Notes: generated by a model from the sequence alone, not told the origin. 64,000 nt of DNA from Hofstenia miamia (GCA_004352715.1 SCFE01000090.1:1089115-1153114); one strand, 5' to 3'; shown: positions 1-12,913, numbered from the stretch's first letter. A program made the numbers and translations.

Positions 1-670
1 CACACAAAGTTATTATTATTATTATATATTTTATATTTATTTTGTAGTTTAATGGTGTCCGTTAGAAAATATATGGCTTTGACACTTATTATTGTTTATT
101 TAATCCTATATTTATTATTAAGAAGTACATTGGACTGTTTGGTGAACATCTATTATTCGCACTTAATTATACCATAACCACAAACATGTTTCTACAGATT
201 TTTAAGCAATCTGATATCAGCCCGATATATAAATACCGCCCCATTAGTATTACCAATCCGTTTTCAAAATATTTTCGAAATGATGTTATTCTACCAAATG
301 TATGAATTTTAACATGCAATTACATTCTATCCCACAATAATAAACTGAATTGGTCAATTAGAGAAATGCATAAATTGGCTAAACACGGGCTAACAAGTAA
401 TAAGTTAATATATAAATAAATATAAATATGGTCTTTTGAAAATTTTTCACTATTCGCAGCAAATTGTAAGTTGTTTGAGTCTAAAATATAACAAACAGAT
501 GCATATAGCTTTCTTTACTGAAAGAAGTAACAAATGCATACGTGTACATAAGTCAAATTCAAAACTAGCTAAACGTATTTTTGCATGATTATCAGTAATT
601 TTGGAATGTATTGGATAAAAGCATTAGAAATTTAACAAAGTTTAATATAGTTAAGAGAAAGCTTAAACTA
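1..670. other. AT-rich intergenic DNA, nothing recognised
   Basis: No open frame with recognisable homology on either strand. A short ATT/TAT-rich run lies at the left edge. Nothing else can be supported. Confidence 0.6.
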
Positions 671-672
671 TA

Positions 673-706
673 GGGTTGTCGCATAAGTCTTTTCCGAAAA
701 ATTAAG
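673..706. repeat. Possible mariner terminal repeat
   Basis: GGGTTGTCGCATAAGTCTTT is preceded by TA at 671-672 and resembles the ends of mariner elements, which insert at TA. It lies about 110 bp beyond the last recognisable codon of the minus-strand mariner fossil, so it would be that element's 3' end after loss of the catalytic domain. The match is from memory of the family and the opposite end is not visible. Confidence 0.35.
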
Positions 707-782
707 ACAATAAATAGTTAATATATTAGCTAATAAACAAACATATATTTGAACAAACAATATTTGAACATTTATTAAACAA

Positions 783-1023
783 ATGTTAAACAAAATAATT
801 TCCATTGTTTTCTTTTCTCATATCTCGTAAGTGTCTACAAATTGTGCTGTGATGTACGTCTAACACTTCTGCTATTTCCCGGGATGTCTTTTGTAATGAA
901 TTCTTCAATTTCCTAATTTAAGAAATAATTTGATGGGCGGCCAGAACGTTCAGTATCTTGCAGCTTCTCATTTCCACTCTCAAATTTCGTTATCCAGTTT
1001 CTACATGTTCTTCTGTCTATATG
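783..1023 (-). pseudogene. Mariner transposase fragment, N-terminal HTH region
   Basis: The minus strand reads RRTCRNWITKFESGNEKL, then the linker SGRPSN, then after a +1 shift and a stop SREIAEVLDVHHSTICRHL. This is the paired helix-turn-helix DNA-binding domain and GRPR-like linker of mariner transposases, which in an intact element recognise the terminal repeats before cut-and-paste transposition. Only about 80 codons remain. The DDE/D catalytic domain is absent and the frame is broken once by TAG and by a frameshift near position 905, so it is non-functional. It abuts the LINE fragment at 1033 with about 10 bp between them, suggesting that one inserted into or truncated the other. Confidence 0.75.
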
Positions 1024-1032
1024 TTTCTTCAT

Positions 1033-1822
1033 TCAGTTTGTTCTTATAGCTTACTCTTGTGCTGCCATTATTAGTGCTTCTGTTTCTCTTTTTAGTCCTG
1101 CCTTCTTTAACCACTTGTTGCTTTCTTCTCTGTCACATTTCTGTGTGTTCCTTCAGTATTCGCCATGCATTGTCTTCTGCCTATAACTTGTTTGTCTCTC
1201 TAATTCCATCCTACTCTGGTATGCTGTCTTTCGTTCACTCTCAGTTCTTATCTTCCTTAACTCCTTAGTGACCTCCAGTATTGACCCTCTAGGTTGTGCT
1301 TCTACGTATCCATTTAGCCCGAGCACTTCTGCTTCTACAGTTTCCTCCACACTTAGCCTTGCCATATACAGCCTATCTACATCTCCATTTAAGTTGAATG
1401 CTCTCTCTGCTGCTAGTATCTTCCTTGTCTCCCTGTCTAGCTCCCTAAGTTAATTCTTGTTCCACCTAACTGTTCCTGCAAAATATCTCAATACTGGTAT
1501 CGCCCATGTATTAATTGCCTTTATACTATTCTGCCCATTTAATGCTGACTTCTGTAGTACTTTCCTTGCTCTCCTCTTGTATTGTTTTCGTAGGCTCCTC
1601 TTCAGTTTCTGATGATCTGTTCCTCTTATCACACCTAAATACTTGTACCCCTATTTGACTTCCTCCATCTTATCGCCACTGCTCGTGCTCAAACCATCTC
1701 CATCTACACACTTGCCTCTGGTAATTGTCACTGTTGCACACTTTCCTAATCCTTCTGCATCTGCTCACTCTCTAGCTCTGGTCCTTCACTTCCCCATATA
1801 TTCTCCCAGAACCTTATTTCAC
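1033..1822 (-). pseudogene. LINE reverse transcriptase C-terminal fragment
   Basis: The minus-strand translation shows a contiguous non-LTR retrotransposon block: EGLGKCATVTITRGK, then KYLGVIRG, KEYKRR-like YKRRARKVLQKSALNG, AINTWAIPVLRY, RELDRETRKILAAERAF, DRLYMARLSVEETVEAEV and KAGLKRETEALIMAAQE. These correspond to the part of the RT after the catalytic palm (KYLG box, thumb and conserved C-terminal region) of LINEs common in marine invertebrates and cnidarians. The catalytic YADD region is not present. At least four in-frame stops occur (for example before GYKYLG, after RWNKN and after MHGEY), so this is a fossil. It is truncated at 1822 by a single n that joins it to unrelated sequence. 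The exact clade cannot be named. Confidence 0.8.
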
Positions 1823-3000
1823 NAATTAACTGTATAACTTTTAAGCAGGCAAGAATTTCATCTCAATGTGATCAACGTTGATCATGTCCTTAAGTTTAAC
1901 TGATTCACTAAACAGAAACTTGAATATATTTATTTAACAGTTTTGTTAATGAATGTTGTTGAATAAAAGATAATAAATTCAAAGAATGCATCTGCTCACT
2001 CTCTAGCTCTGGTCCTTCACTTCCCCATATATTCTCCCAGAACCTTATTTCACCCTCGCCTACTCTAGCTGTAGCCTTTTCTCCTGCCTCTAGTTCTTTG
2101 TAGAATCATAAATTTGTAATTATTTATTTGTTTATATTTTATTTTTCTTTTGTCATGCGTTAGTTTGTAGAATTTTGTATACATTGAGCAATAAATTTGC
2201 TTTGACTCTTATTAATATTCTTATTATATAATTTTACATTATTTTACGCATTTGTTTTGCCTTTTGCTTTTTAATGCAATTTTTAACCTTATTTTTTAGT
2301 TTTGGTTTGTGGTGTTGTACGCTACCATATTTTTGTATATACCGATATATTGCCTACGGTTAATATTTGCATATAGATATGATACATTGCACTTTCACAT
2401 TTTAAACTAATTAAAGCTAGTTTTATTTTTTTCCCAATTTTTAAACTTATGGTAAAATCTGTAGCTTAGATTATTTTTGTTTTGTCATATTTTTATGCAC
2501 TTGCAAATTGTATATATGTCTAAATTGAAAAGTAGTACATATAGTTTGCAAATTTGAAAATACATGAAAATAGGAAAAGAAAGATAAACTGAAATAAAGC
2601 TATTATATAAATATGTCTATTATATATATATATATATTACAAACTTCATTTTTCCATAATGCCACCTTATATTCTCCGAATTATGTAATTAGAAAGATAA
2701 TATTATCGGTTTATAAGGCTTGGCTAATCAATTTATGTTGTACTTTGTATTTTTAAAACTTGCCTCGTGTTGAAAGCGATAAGAACAGTTCAGTTAAAGC
2801 AGCACCTGGTAATTTACTGTAAATCGACTGATGTTTAAATTAACTGTATAACTTTTAAGCAGGCAAGAATTTCATCTCAATGTGATCAACGTTGATCATG
2901 TCCTTAAGTTTAACTGATTCACTAAACAGAAACTTGAATATATTTATTTAACAGTTTTGTTAATGAATGTTGTTGAATAAAAGATAATAAATTCAAAGAA
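1756..3000. repeat. A-n-B-A-X-B duplication around a single n
   Basis: Block A (67 bp, 1756-1822) recurs at 1987-2053 and block B (163 bp, 1824-1986) recurs at 2838-3000. The order A, n, B, A, X, B is what a tandem duplication of a 1014-bp unit (1987-3000) would give if the first X were missing at the n. Alternatively it is a wrong join of contig ends. Between 2054 and 2837 the sequence is AT-rich, with a TA microsatellite near 2624-2637 and no gene. Confidence 0.85.
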
Positions 3001-4396
3001 TTTGGGGGGGGGGGTTCTCGTACGAATAGCATTGCAACTCAGATGGTTTTTGAGAAAATATATTACTTTTGAATATATTCGTACAGCTTAAGTTGTAGAC
3101 GGTAAACTAAGTAAAATTCGCTAGCTAATAAAATTGGTTAATTACATCAATAATAAAACAGATGTGTTAACAAAATTTAAATTTTATTTATATAACTTTT
3201 ACCCAATCTGCGATAGATTTAAGTTAGATTAATGTGTGCTAACATAAATTTTAAGATGTGAATCCCTAAATTTCTGTTAGATATACTAGGATTTAAGTGA
3301 TCTACAACAAATTGTACATAAGGTTCACGAACTAGCTATCGCTAACATTATTACAAGAACATTATGTGTGCTACATGAGGAACAAAATTTAAAATTGAAA
3401 ACAAAAACTAACTGTATTTTTAAAGTATTCTTAGAATTCAAAGTTCAATGGATTACTCAAAAGTTGTCTTGCTTCGAAAACCAATGCAAAGGACTTAAAT
3501 TTTCAGACAGTTTGAAAAACATTCAAGGGGAAATATGTGTTCATGATACACGTTAACATGTATGAACTACTTTAACAAAAATGCTTCGGATTAAGCGTAG
3601 AATTCAAAAAAATTCTACAAATACCCAAAGCCAATATTGAGAAGCATTTAAGTGCAAATTTAACAAATAGAACATATATTCTGTCAGTGAGTTCTGAACT
3701 TTCTCATATTTGGAAATAGTACAAAACTGGAAATTAAAAAACAACATTCTATCTAATTCTTTCAAAACAAACCAAATTAAAATAAAATCAAAAAAATGTC
3801 AATAAAATTTCTTGGAAACAATTCCATCAAAGGAAATTCATATTAATTAAGTTAAATTACGGTCACCCCAATGCTGTTACAGGGAATTTGCATTTTCCTC
3901 ATTCTTTATTATTTCAAAAGTGAATGCATGATTTTTTAGAAATAGGTTTTGATTGCATTTACATGTGTACAATTTGAAACTCTTTATTAAAACAAAATAA
4001 CTAAAAATTTTGAATTATTGAAAAACTACCTAAATTAAACTAATTACTTCATTCTACATAATGCAACAGCTGTACGCTTGCAATATGTTCCGCAAAACTG
4101 AAATACTTTACTAATTGCGATGTTAGTTTTGCAACATGTGCCTAAAAATTCAAAGTAAAAGTTCAAGATTGTATTTAGTAATTTCCTAGAAAACAACTTT
4201 AAATCTGAAATGTCTTGAAAGGTAAAGTTCTTATCATTTCTATAGGGATATGTAATATTCAACATTTATTTTTACACATGTGATATGATGCAATGCAAAT
4301 AGAGATTGATGTATATCTGCATTTAACTACAGTTTGTGGTTTCCAATAGTATTTTTTCATCAAAAACCATAATACTCCGGGTAATACACGTTATCA
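3001..4396. other. AT-rich intergenic DNA with a poly-G tract
   Basis: An uninterrupted G run occurs at 3004-3014. The remainder is AT-rich without recognisable coding potential. The short frames at 3368-3556 (+) and 4044-4265 (-) have low-complexity composition and no familiar motifs. Confidence 0.5.
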
Positions 4397-6941
4397 AAAT
4401 ATTTTTGTATTACACATTTGAAATGAGGATCAATTTCATTTGTATGCATTTAAGTTTCATCCCAAGTTTTTTGAGCCGGTATGTTTACCTATTGATAAGA
4501 AGAATGTAATTTTTTAGTAATTCTATATTTTTATGTCTAGATATTGTTAATAGTGCATATACAAAAAATTTTGAATCAATCTGGTTCAAACTTTTTTCTG
4601 TATATAACGATTAAAATTGGCAATAAATATATACTTTTTATTTAGCGGCAGAAATAAGCATCTCCAAATTATTTATCAGCCGATATATGCGATATTTCTT
4701 GGTAAGTATTATAGCAAAACGTGAATACCACGTAAACAATGAATTTATGACACACCTCCGCGTTTGCATGTTGTTTACTAACCAGTGAACTCGCAGTTAA
4801 CAAATTAAATGTATTGCAGGAATAATGAAAGTATTTTGTTGCACTGCCAACTAACAAAAACTGTAAGTTTTGATATTGAGCAATTTACTGTTGGATTTCA
4901 TCTCTAAGCCTATTATGTACTTCATCAATGGAATCAGATTCATATCTATGCTAGTACATCAACTGAGATGCTACATCATGTTTAGTTTTAATTTTTCAGG
5001 GGAGTTATATTTTGAAAATTTCAAAATCCCTAATTAACAACACATTCAAATTTACCAAGGTATTGTAAGGTTTTAGGGTTGCAGAGCAGCAATAATCTTA
5101 GACTCTTCAATGCAACCTAGTGATAATAAACGAAGGCAATCATGTTTTTGAAAGTTGACCCTAATAGAGAAAGGAAAGAAATACATGAATTTTGTATCTA
5201 AGAATGTAATGCCCAAATTCACAGAAGCTAAAAATTTTAAATTGAAGCAACCCTGAGTTTACTCTTGTGCATTTCAACAGTGAGGCTAATCTGATTCACT
5301 ATTTTATTTAGTGTTTTGAATACCACTTTCCTCATTTAAACAGTTTTTAGGAATTACATAATATCAAAATATTTTGAATCAAATCGTACAAAACGGATTA
5401 GTCCAGCTTTGGTTGCGTAATTTCTTATCTAACTTATATGATTAATAAATTTGTGAATTCTTTGCATAGATCATTTATATATCCTTTATTGAACTATATA
5501 CCTGATATTTTATATTTTGGCCTGATTTCCACATATGGTTGGTTCGATAACCTCAGCTGATCTACCCGATTTCATCTGCATTTTCCAGGTAGTCAATTAG
5601 TTGATTATTTAGGTATAAACTCCTCCTCAGATTCAAAATGGAATGAACATAGCATATTTATAAGCAGANAAATATTTTTGTATTACACATTTGAAATGAG
5701 GATCAATTTCATTTGTATGCATTTAAGTTTCATCCCAAGTTTTTTGAGCCGGTATGTTTACCTATTGATAAGAAGAATGTAATTTTTTAGTAATTCTATA
5801 TTTTTATGTCTAGATATTGTTAATAGTGCATATACAAAAAATTTTGAATCAATCTGGTTCAAACTTTTTTCTGTATATAACGATTAAAATTGGCAATAAA
5901 TATATACTTTTTATTTAGCGGCAGAAATAAGCATCTCCAAATTATTTATCAGCCGATATATGCGATATTTCTTGGTAAGTATTATAGCAAAACGTGAATA
6001 CCACGTAAACAATGAATTTATGACACACCTCCGCGTTTGCATGTTGTTTACTAACCAGTGAACTCGCAGTTAACAAATTAAATGTATTGCAGGAATAATG
6101 AAAGTATTTTGTTGCACTGCCAACTAACAAAAACTGTAAGTTTTGATATTGAGCAATTTACTGTTGGATTTCATCTCTAAGCCTATTATGTACTTCATCA
6201 ATGGAATCAGATTCATATCTATGCTAGTACATCAACTGAGATGCTACATCATGTTTAGTTTTAATTTTTCAGGGGAGTTATATTTTGAAAATTTCAAAAT
6301 CCCTAATTAACAACACATTCAAATTTACCAAGGTATTGTAAGGTTTTAGGGTTGCAGAGCAGCAATAATCTTAGACTCTTCAATGCAACCTAGTGATAAT
6401 AAACGAAGGCAATCATGTTTTTGAAAGTTGACCCTAATAGAGAAAGGAAAGAAATACATGAATTTTGTATCTAAGAATGTAATGCCCAAATTCACAGAAG
6501 CTAAAAATTTTAAATTGAAGCAACCCTGAGTTTACTCTTGTGCATTTCAACAGTGAGGCTAATCTGATTCACTATTTTATTTAGTGTTTTGAATACCACT
6601 TTCCTCATTTAAACAGTTTTTAGGAATTACATAATATCAAAATATTTTGAATCAAATCGTACAAAACGGATTAGTCCAGCTTTGGTTGCGTAATTTCTTA
6701 TCTAACTTATATGATTAATAAATTTGTGAATTCTTTGCATAGATCATTTATATATCCTTTATTGAACTATATACCTGATATTTTATATTTTGGCCTGATT
6801 TCCACATATGGTTGGTTCGATAACCTCAGCTGATCTACCCGATTTCATCTGCATTTTCCAGGTAGTCAATTAGTTGATTATTTAGGTATAAACTCCTCCT
6901 CAGATTCAAAATGGAATGAACATAGCATATTTATAAGCAGA
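4397..6941. repeat. 1272-bp direct duplication joined at a single n
   Basis: 4397-5668 and 5670-6941 are repeated at an offset of 1273 and appear identical throughout the parts compared, separated only by n at 5669. Each copy carries the same 62-codon minus frame (4669-4857 and 5942-6130), which has no recognisable motif and is not independent evidence of a gene. An apparently perfect repeat meeting at an ambiguous base is typical of contig ends that overlap but were not merged. Confidence 0.9.
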
Positions 6942-8254
6942 TCAATTAATGCACTACTTTATCTAAGAAGAAACATGCCATGCTATTTCTCCAAATTTTT
7001 AAAACTAAATTGGCTTTAACATATGAATCCTAATGTTAGTGGCCAAACAGACATTAATTTGAAAACCTTGATATAATGTGCCTGCAATGGTTTTTAAGTC
7101 AAATAATGAAACGTCTAGGAACTATCCAATTTCAAATGAATGATTTGGAGTTTATAAAAATATTAAATATTTAATGCAAAATATATCATAATGAATTTCA
7201 TCAAGAGAAAAAAGAAAATTTGTAAAAATCCTAAATGCAAATTATATATATATATATATATATCTTAATTTGTGGAAACACATAGTACATCAAGGGTAAA
7301 GTACACGATACACATGTGTTCAACATTGACTATAAATATAGGAATTCAATATTTTTCAAGCGAATTTTTTATTCTTAAGTTGTAAAATCAAAATGAAGAG
7401 CTTTATTAATAAATTCAAGTAAATTAGCATAATTTATAGTTATACTGAATATATTTTGAAGAGCGCCAAAGGCCTCCCATTTTAATGTAGTTAAATTTAT
7501 TAGTGTGAGTGACACTGCCGTCCACCAAAGAAATACCATTTTGATTAAAAAAATATTTTGAATTATGCAGCAATGGACTAATAGATTCTTATTGTCAGTG
7601 ATACATTGCTTTCTATTAATATAAAAAAGGTCAATTACAGAGATATAATAATTTCAATGTTCATTAATAAGCCTTAACTTCTTACATTTTTAATACACTA
7701 AGGTTAAAAATGTTATTTGTTTTTATAGAACCATTTTCAATTTTAGATATCTTTAGTTTTCTAACTAGTGTATATATATATATATATATACATATATATA
7801 TAAATAATGAGCCGACCACTAGTATAGCAACTACTTATTCTGAGCTGAAGATTTCTCTTTGTAGCTTTGAATGAATACCCAATTGCACGGGAATATATGA
7901 AAAATTACTGCAAAACAGAAGTATCGCTAAAAAAAATTGTCAGGAGCTGTCATTTCTGTGAGTGTGCTATAAAGGTTCTATAATAATTGAATGATACTAG
8001 TTTCAAAAAACAAAATCCTCAAATTGAAATTCAACATTGTTAATTATACATACGAAACAATTGTTGACTCCATATTGTGAGATTTGATCAAAATAGTTTT
8101 GGATTTGTCAATTTTTAATTTTAAATAAACGATATTTCAACTACAGATAGCTATTACAATTAATAGAAAAAATATACGATTTAATTAAAATTCTTTGTCT
8201 TCTTATTCATGAAACTTTTCTAAGCTTAACTTAAGATTAGAAATTTATGTTTTC

Positions 8255-8302
<48 letters not shown>

Positions 8303-10294
8303 TGTATATATAATATATATATATAATTTTTCCAAACAGAGTCCTGAAATATCCGTATTTCTAAATTTGTAAATTTTTTCTTCTGAATATTATTTTCAGA
8401 TGTATGCACAATCTCTATAGCAGAAAACCACAACGTTTTGTCATTGTTGTCGATATTGTTGACAATTTCCCAAGACCACATCTAGGAGTCGCTCCCAAGA
8501 ACAATTAAATCAATTTCTCGCAACATCTCCCTGATTCGCATCCTTTTCCTTTGTTGCAAAAGTGAATGACTTCAACATTGAAAATTTAATATTTGGTTGC
8601 CAAAAGTATGGCTGTCTTAGGTTTGTAATGCACTGAAGAATTCTTTCCAATGCATATAGTAAATTGTTTGAAGCAACGTTATTCCCTTGGTTACTTTTTC
8701 AAATTCTTTGACAAGTAAGTAGTTCTTTGTTGAAGTATTTTTGAAATGATTAAATATTTTGTTTTTAAGCATTTGTAACATGTTTTCTGATCCATAATCT
8801 TTATGCAAAATATTTCAAAATTGTACTGCAAGTATTTCAAAATACATTTTTTAGTTTTGTTTATTGACCTTGATGTGTAGAATGACTGCAGTCTAAAGAG
8901 ATGTCATCATTGAATGCAAAAGATATTTCTAGTCATTATTTGACAAATGTTTGGATAAAAATAAAAATGCGTAATTTCTGTAAGTGGAAGTTTGCCAAAT
9001 ATTTGGCAATAGCTTGCTAAATAAATGCCAAATTTTCCGAATTTGTGCAATTCTCAATTAAAAGCTTATTGATAAAATAAGTATATAAGTAACATCAGGA
9101 AGACTATTTTAAGCATTAGGCAACAAGTTCTAGAAATTCTTCTTTTCATTGACTAAGCACTTAAAAATCATATGCACATATAAGAATTAATGTGAAATTT
9201 AAATACGGAATTACAGTATAACGCATTGAAAATTAACAATGTCTTTTGAGTCATTAGACTTTTTACATAATTTTAAAATATAATTTTAATATCTAATCAA
9301 ATTTCAAATATTTAAGGTACGTGTAGGGAATATGGAGAATAGGTAGTACGAAACTATTAGAATTAGATGTGTTCTGTCTGCCATGGGTTTGGAAATAGTA
9401 TTGTAATAGTGCCATATATCACCCCTAATGCCCTTTCTGGTTTCATAAAATGCAAAAAATTTATCAGTATTCCCATATTCCACTATAAAATTAATTCAAT
9501 CTGCCAATGTAAGAATTTGTCATGCTCAAAATTTCTTTAAATATAAACATTGGGTTTTCAAAGAATGTAGTGATGAATTAATATAGTTGTGAGGAATGTT
9601 GTATAATGGTATTAAAAACAATATATTACGTTTGGGTAACTATTGGCTATTTGACCATTGTGCACAGTTTAGAGTGTTTCTAGTGACCTCTAAAACGGTC
9701 ATTCAATCATTAATGGTAGGGTAATGCGAGACCACGAATATTGAAACTATTGTAATGCATGATTACTTTGGTATTGTGTTTTGATAGGTTCTGTAAATTA
9801 CTACTTTGTTTTTTACATTTCATAGTCAAAATACATAGTTCCCAAGACAACATAATGATGTATATTGAATGTCATTTAAATGGTAATCAATTATATTTGA
9901 TTATGAATATTATTTAATTTTTGGCCAAATATTAACTAACGTTGATTTTATGAAACCCAGTCATTTTAGAAGAATTACATTTCATAGGTATTTGTATCAT
10001 ATCTCCAATAATATGCGTTTTGCTCAACAGCTCATTGATATTTAAGCTTAAAATGAAGAAGTCTCGTATTACCTTTCATGTCATTAAGCTTATTATCAAA
10101 TTAAATAAATAAATGTTTGTTATTATTGTACCTAAATATGTAAAACTAATTACTGAAAAAATGGTAAAACTTATTAATATTAGTAGTAGTTGTTCTAGTC
10201 CCTCCATGAGTGCGAATGGTCAGTTAAGTTTTCTCGCATCAGTGTATTAGGATTTTGATGATGAAAATATAAACTCGAAGCAAAACATTCATGG
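6942..10294. other. AT-rich intergenic DNA with TA microsatellites
   Basis: TA dinucleotide arrays lie at about 7243-7262, 7771-7800 and 8258-8330. The frame at 8245-8481 (-) is partly encoded by the last of these. No gene is recognised in this 3.3 kb. Confidence 0.6.
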
Positions 10295-10489
10295 TCAATG
10301 TGTTTTATAAACTGAATAAAATAGAAATGGATGCAGTTCACAATGTACCTCTACAAAGAAGTTGCTCAATTGGGAAAAACTTATGAAGATCGAGGCTTTA
10401 GCCCTGTAAATAATACTACTAATTCGTCGTGCAGTCAAATTTGAATAAAGAAGTTCAAAAAAGCAGTTAAAGAATGAAAGAAAAAAAGA

Positions 10490-10984
10490 TACTTTAACTC
10501 CCAAACGAATCCTCGAAAAAAGTAAAATTCTTATACTAGGTGACTCAAGATTAAAATATATCTTGCTAAATATAGACACACAACAGTGCACACGTATTAT
10601 GGAGCTACCATAAAGAATTTAAAGGAAATTATAGGGAACTATCCAAATAACTTATTAATGCAACAAGAAGAAGTAATTATTTTTGCAGGGACTAATGATA
10701 TACGCTGTAAAAGTCAAATTCTAGATATCCAAACCAACATAAATTTCATAAAAAGCTATCTGAAAGGTTTAAACTTGAATCTCAAATTTCTAGAATTTTG
10801 AAAAATCACGATACAACAATTAACAATTGCATTAAACAGCTGAACAGATCATTTACAAATGCAATTAACCTTTATGGATATTTCGCATACAAATCAGTAC
10901 TCCATCCTCGAAATAAAATTCATTTGAACTATTCAGGAAATGCTTTATTAATAAAAATTCTGAAACACTATTTGTTACAAAATT
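10490..10984 (+). pseudogene. CR1-like LINE ORF1, SGNH-esterase domain
   Basis: Read across frames, the plus strand shows the blocks of an SGNH/GDSL hydrolase: KILILGDSRLKYI at about 10522-10560 (block I with the catalytic Ser), YYGATIKNL at 10592-10618, VIIFAGTNDI at 10672-10701 (block III GxND) and NKIHLNYSGNALL near 10912-10950 (block V His). Esterase domains of this kind occur in ORF1 of CR1-type LINEs, and the endonuclease ORF follows 40 bp downstream, which supports that reading over a host esterase. Frameshifts separate block I from II and the GTND part from the His block. The Asp usually three residues before the His is replaced (NKIH). It is non-functional as it stands. Confidence 0.7.
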
Positions 10985-11023
10985 GACAATGAAGATGTCA
11001 TTGCAGTACGTTTTTTTTATAAA

Positions 11024-11940
11024 ATGCTATTAATAAGATTTCTAAGACTATTTTATAATTACTTCATGATAAAACTTTTGCTACTAGGTAATGATATACA
11101 TTCCAATCCTGGGCTGAAAAATATAGTAGAAACAAACCAAAATTACTTTAATAATTTTAATGAATACCTCAAATTCGTGGTAATTAATGCAAATGATTTA
11201 AGGAATTCATTTCCAAATTTTTCAGAACTTTATAAACAATTAGGCAACAACACTGTTTATTGCTTCACCGAAACAGTTTTTGACAAAAATACTTATTTAA
11301 ATATTTGGAACCTAAACGAAAAGCACTTTGATATTTTTCCAAAGTGAGATGTCAATACGGTGATAGATTACTGATAATTCCTCCAAAATGCCTTCAATTC
11401 TGCGGAAAGTTCGAAATTGAAATTGAAAATCAAGTTGTAGAAAGTATGTTGTTGAAATCATCAAATTATAAAAATGAAGACTTATATCTGAATCTATCCT
11501 ACATTCCCCATAAAAAACATCAAAGAGAATTATTTCTGCATAAAAGATTGAAATAGGAAATATTTCAGAAATTGATAACATGATCACCAAAAGATATTGA
11601 TGATTGCGAAAAAGTATTTTCCAATGATTCCTTGAAAGGGTACACACAGCTAACTCCTAGAACAAAACAATTTACAAAAATTCTACGGATAAAGACCAGT
11701 TATGGCAATAAAAACTTTTTCTTAAGAGTTAGCGAAATACTCAATGAATTACATTAAAGATAATGTAGAATCGGGGTCTGGGAACTCTAATAACACTACA
11801 GAACTCATTGTCACAGCAGAAGGTTGCAGAATAAGTGACCTTATCGTAACAGCCCCAATTCAAATTAACTATAATAATATGAATAAACATCCGTAATTCA
11901 TCCATGTAACTAGTAACTGTTTAGAAAGCATCCAGGATGA
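11024..11940 (+). pseudogene. CR1-like LINE ORF2, endonuclease start
   Basis: The frame from 11024 begins with a hydrophobic leader, then LLLLGNDIHSNPG, then LKFVVINANDLRNSFPNF and YCFTETVFDKNTY. It continues after a stop at 11345 with GDRLLIIPPK and DLYLNLSYIPHK. This is the N-terminal apurinic-type endonuclease (exonuclease-endonuclease-phosphatase fold) that nicks target DNA for LINE insertion. The Asn and TET blocks are recognisable. The later EEP active-site blocks and the reverse transcriptase are not visible, and the frame decays through several stops after 11556, with loose remnants such as ELIVTAEGCRISDLIVTAP to about 11890. ORF2 follows ORF1 on the same strand, so the two are one insertion. 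Confidence 0.75.
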
Positions 11941-12913
11941 CCAATTCGTATGCTTCCAGCCGAAGTGCTGTTCAAAAAGAGAAGTTTGTAACTTGCTTGA
12001 TCAGTGCTGCCCTATTTGTCCCACATTTTATTATCTATCTCACTACGAAATAAACGGCTCATTTGTTTTCCTATCTCTCAGCTCACTAAATAATACCATG
12101 TAATTACCATGCATTCGTGTTAACCAACGGTATAATATCATCACAGTGTAATCAATTATTAATGCATGTACTTGTTGCAATCGAACGAAAGGTTTATTAT
12201 TTCTACACGTAACCATACACATAACCTAATGTGGTCCACAATTTGGGCTTGCTTACTGTCTGAACGCTACTTGTCGCGTCAGTACTTGAAGAAGTACTCC
12301 CTAATTGTCGCCGGAACTTATACAATCATTATTATAAACATCGTCAATCGAAAAAGAATTTAAATAAGAAAAGAGTTTATAATGAAGTTGAAGCTAGATA
12401 AAATCTATTGAACCATTTCTACATTGTTTCTCAGTTTTACACATCGTAAATTATTACCTGCCTTTGTTTACAATGGAATATCACGCGATCATGTTTCCCT
12501 CGCAAATTGAATTGAACAATAATACTACGTAGCACCAAAACGAGGTGACATTAAACTGTCATCGCAAACTAAAATCGAAATAAATGTTTCGCCATGTTGA
12601 CGTCATTACAAGTTACAAAATCAAATAAAAATATAAGCACAAAGTCCCCGAGTGACTCTACAATAAGATAAGATGAAACTATCACTAAGCAACAAATTAA
12701 ACAACATTACTTTAACTATAACTAAAATTGTGAAGGCATACTCAGAGGATTTCAAAGTACCTTAGTTGGAGAAACCATTTGTTTTGGTCATATTTATTTC
12801 TTATGACGGTGTACTCTAATTTTTAGTTTGTAGGCATTTATTCATTCTAAGTTAATAAATTGTTTAAATTGTAGTAGTAATAACACAAAAAGTATAGAAG
12901 AGCAAAGAACAAT
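11941..12913. other. Intergenic, nothing recognised
   Basis: Mixed AT-rich sequence between two LINE remnants on opposite strands. A 65-codon plus frame at 12166-12363 has no familiar motif. Confidence 0.5.

Noticed and set aside
1059-1453. Plus-strand frames over 1059-1453 as genes
   Set aside because: They are antisense to the clear minus-strand LINE reverse-transcriptase fragment.
4669-6130. Two identical 62-codon proteins as evidence of a conserved gene
   Set aside because: They arise from one duplicated contig end and show no recognisable motif.
8245-8481. 78-codon minus frame
   Set aside because: A large part is encoded by a TA microsatellite (repeated Tyr-Ile).
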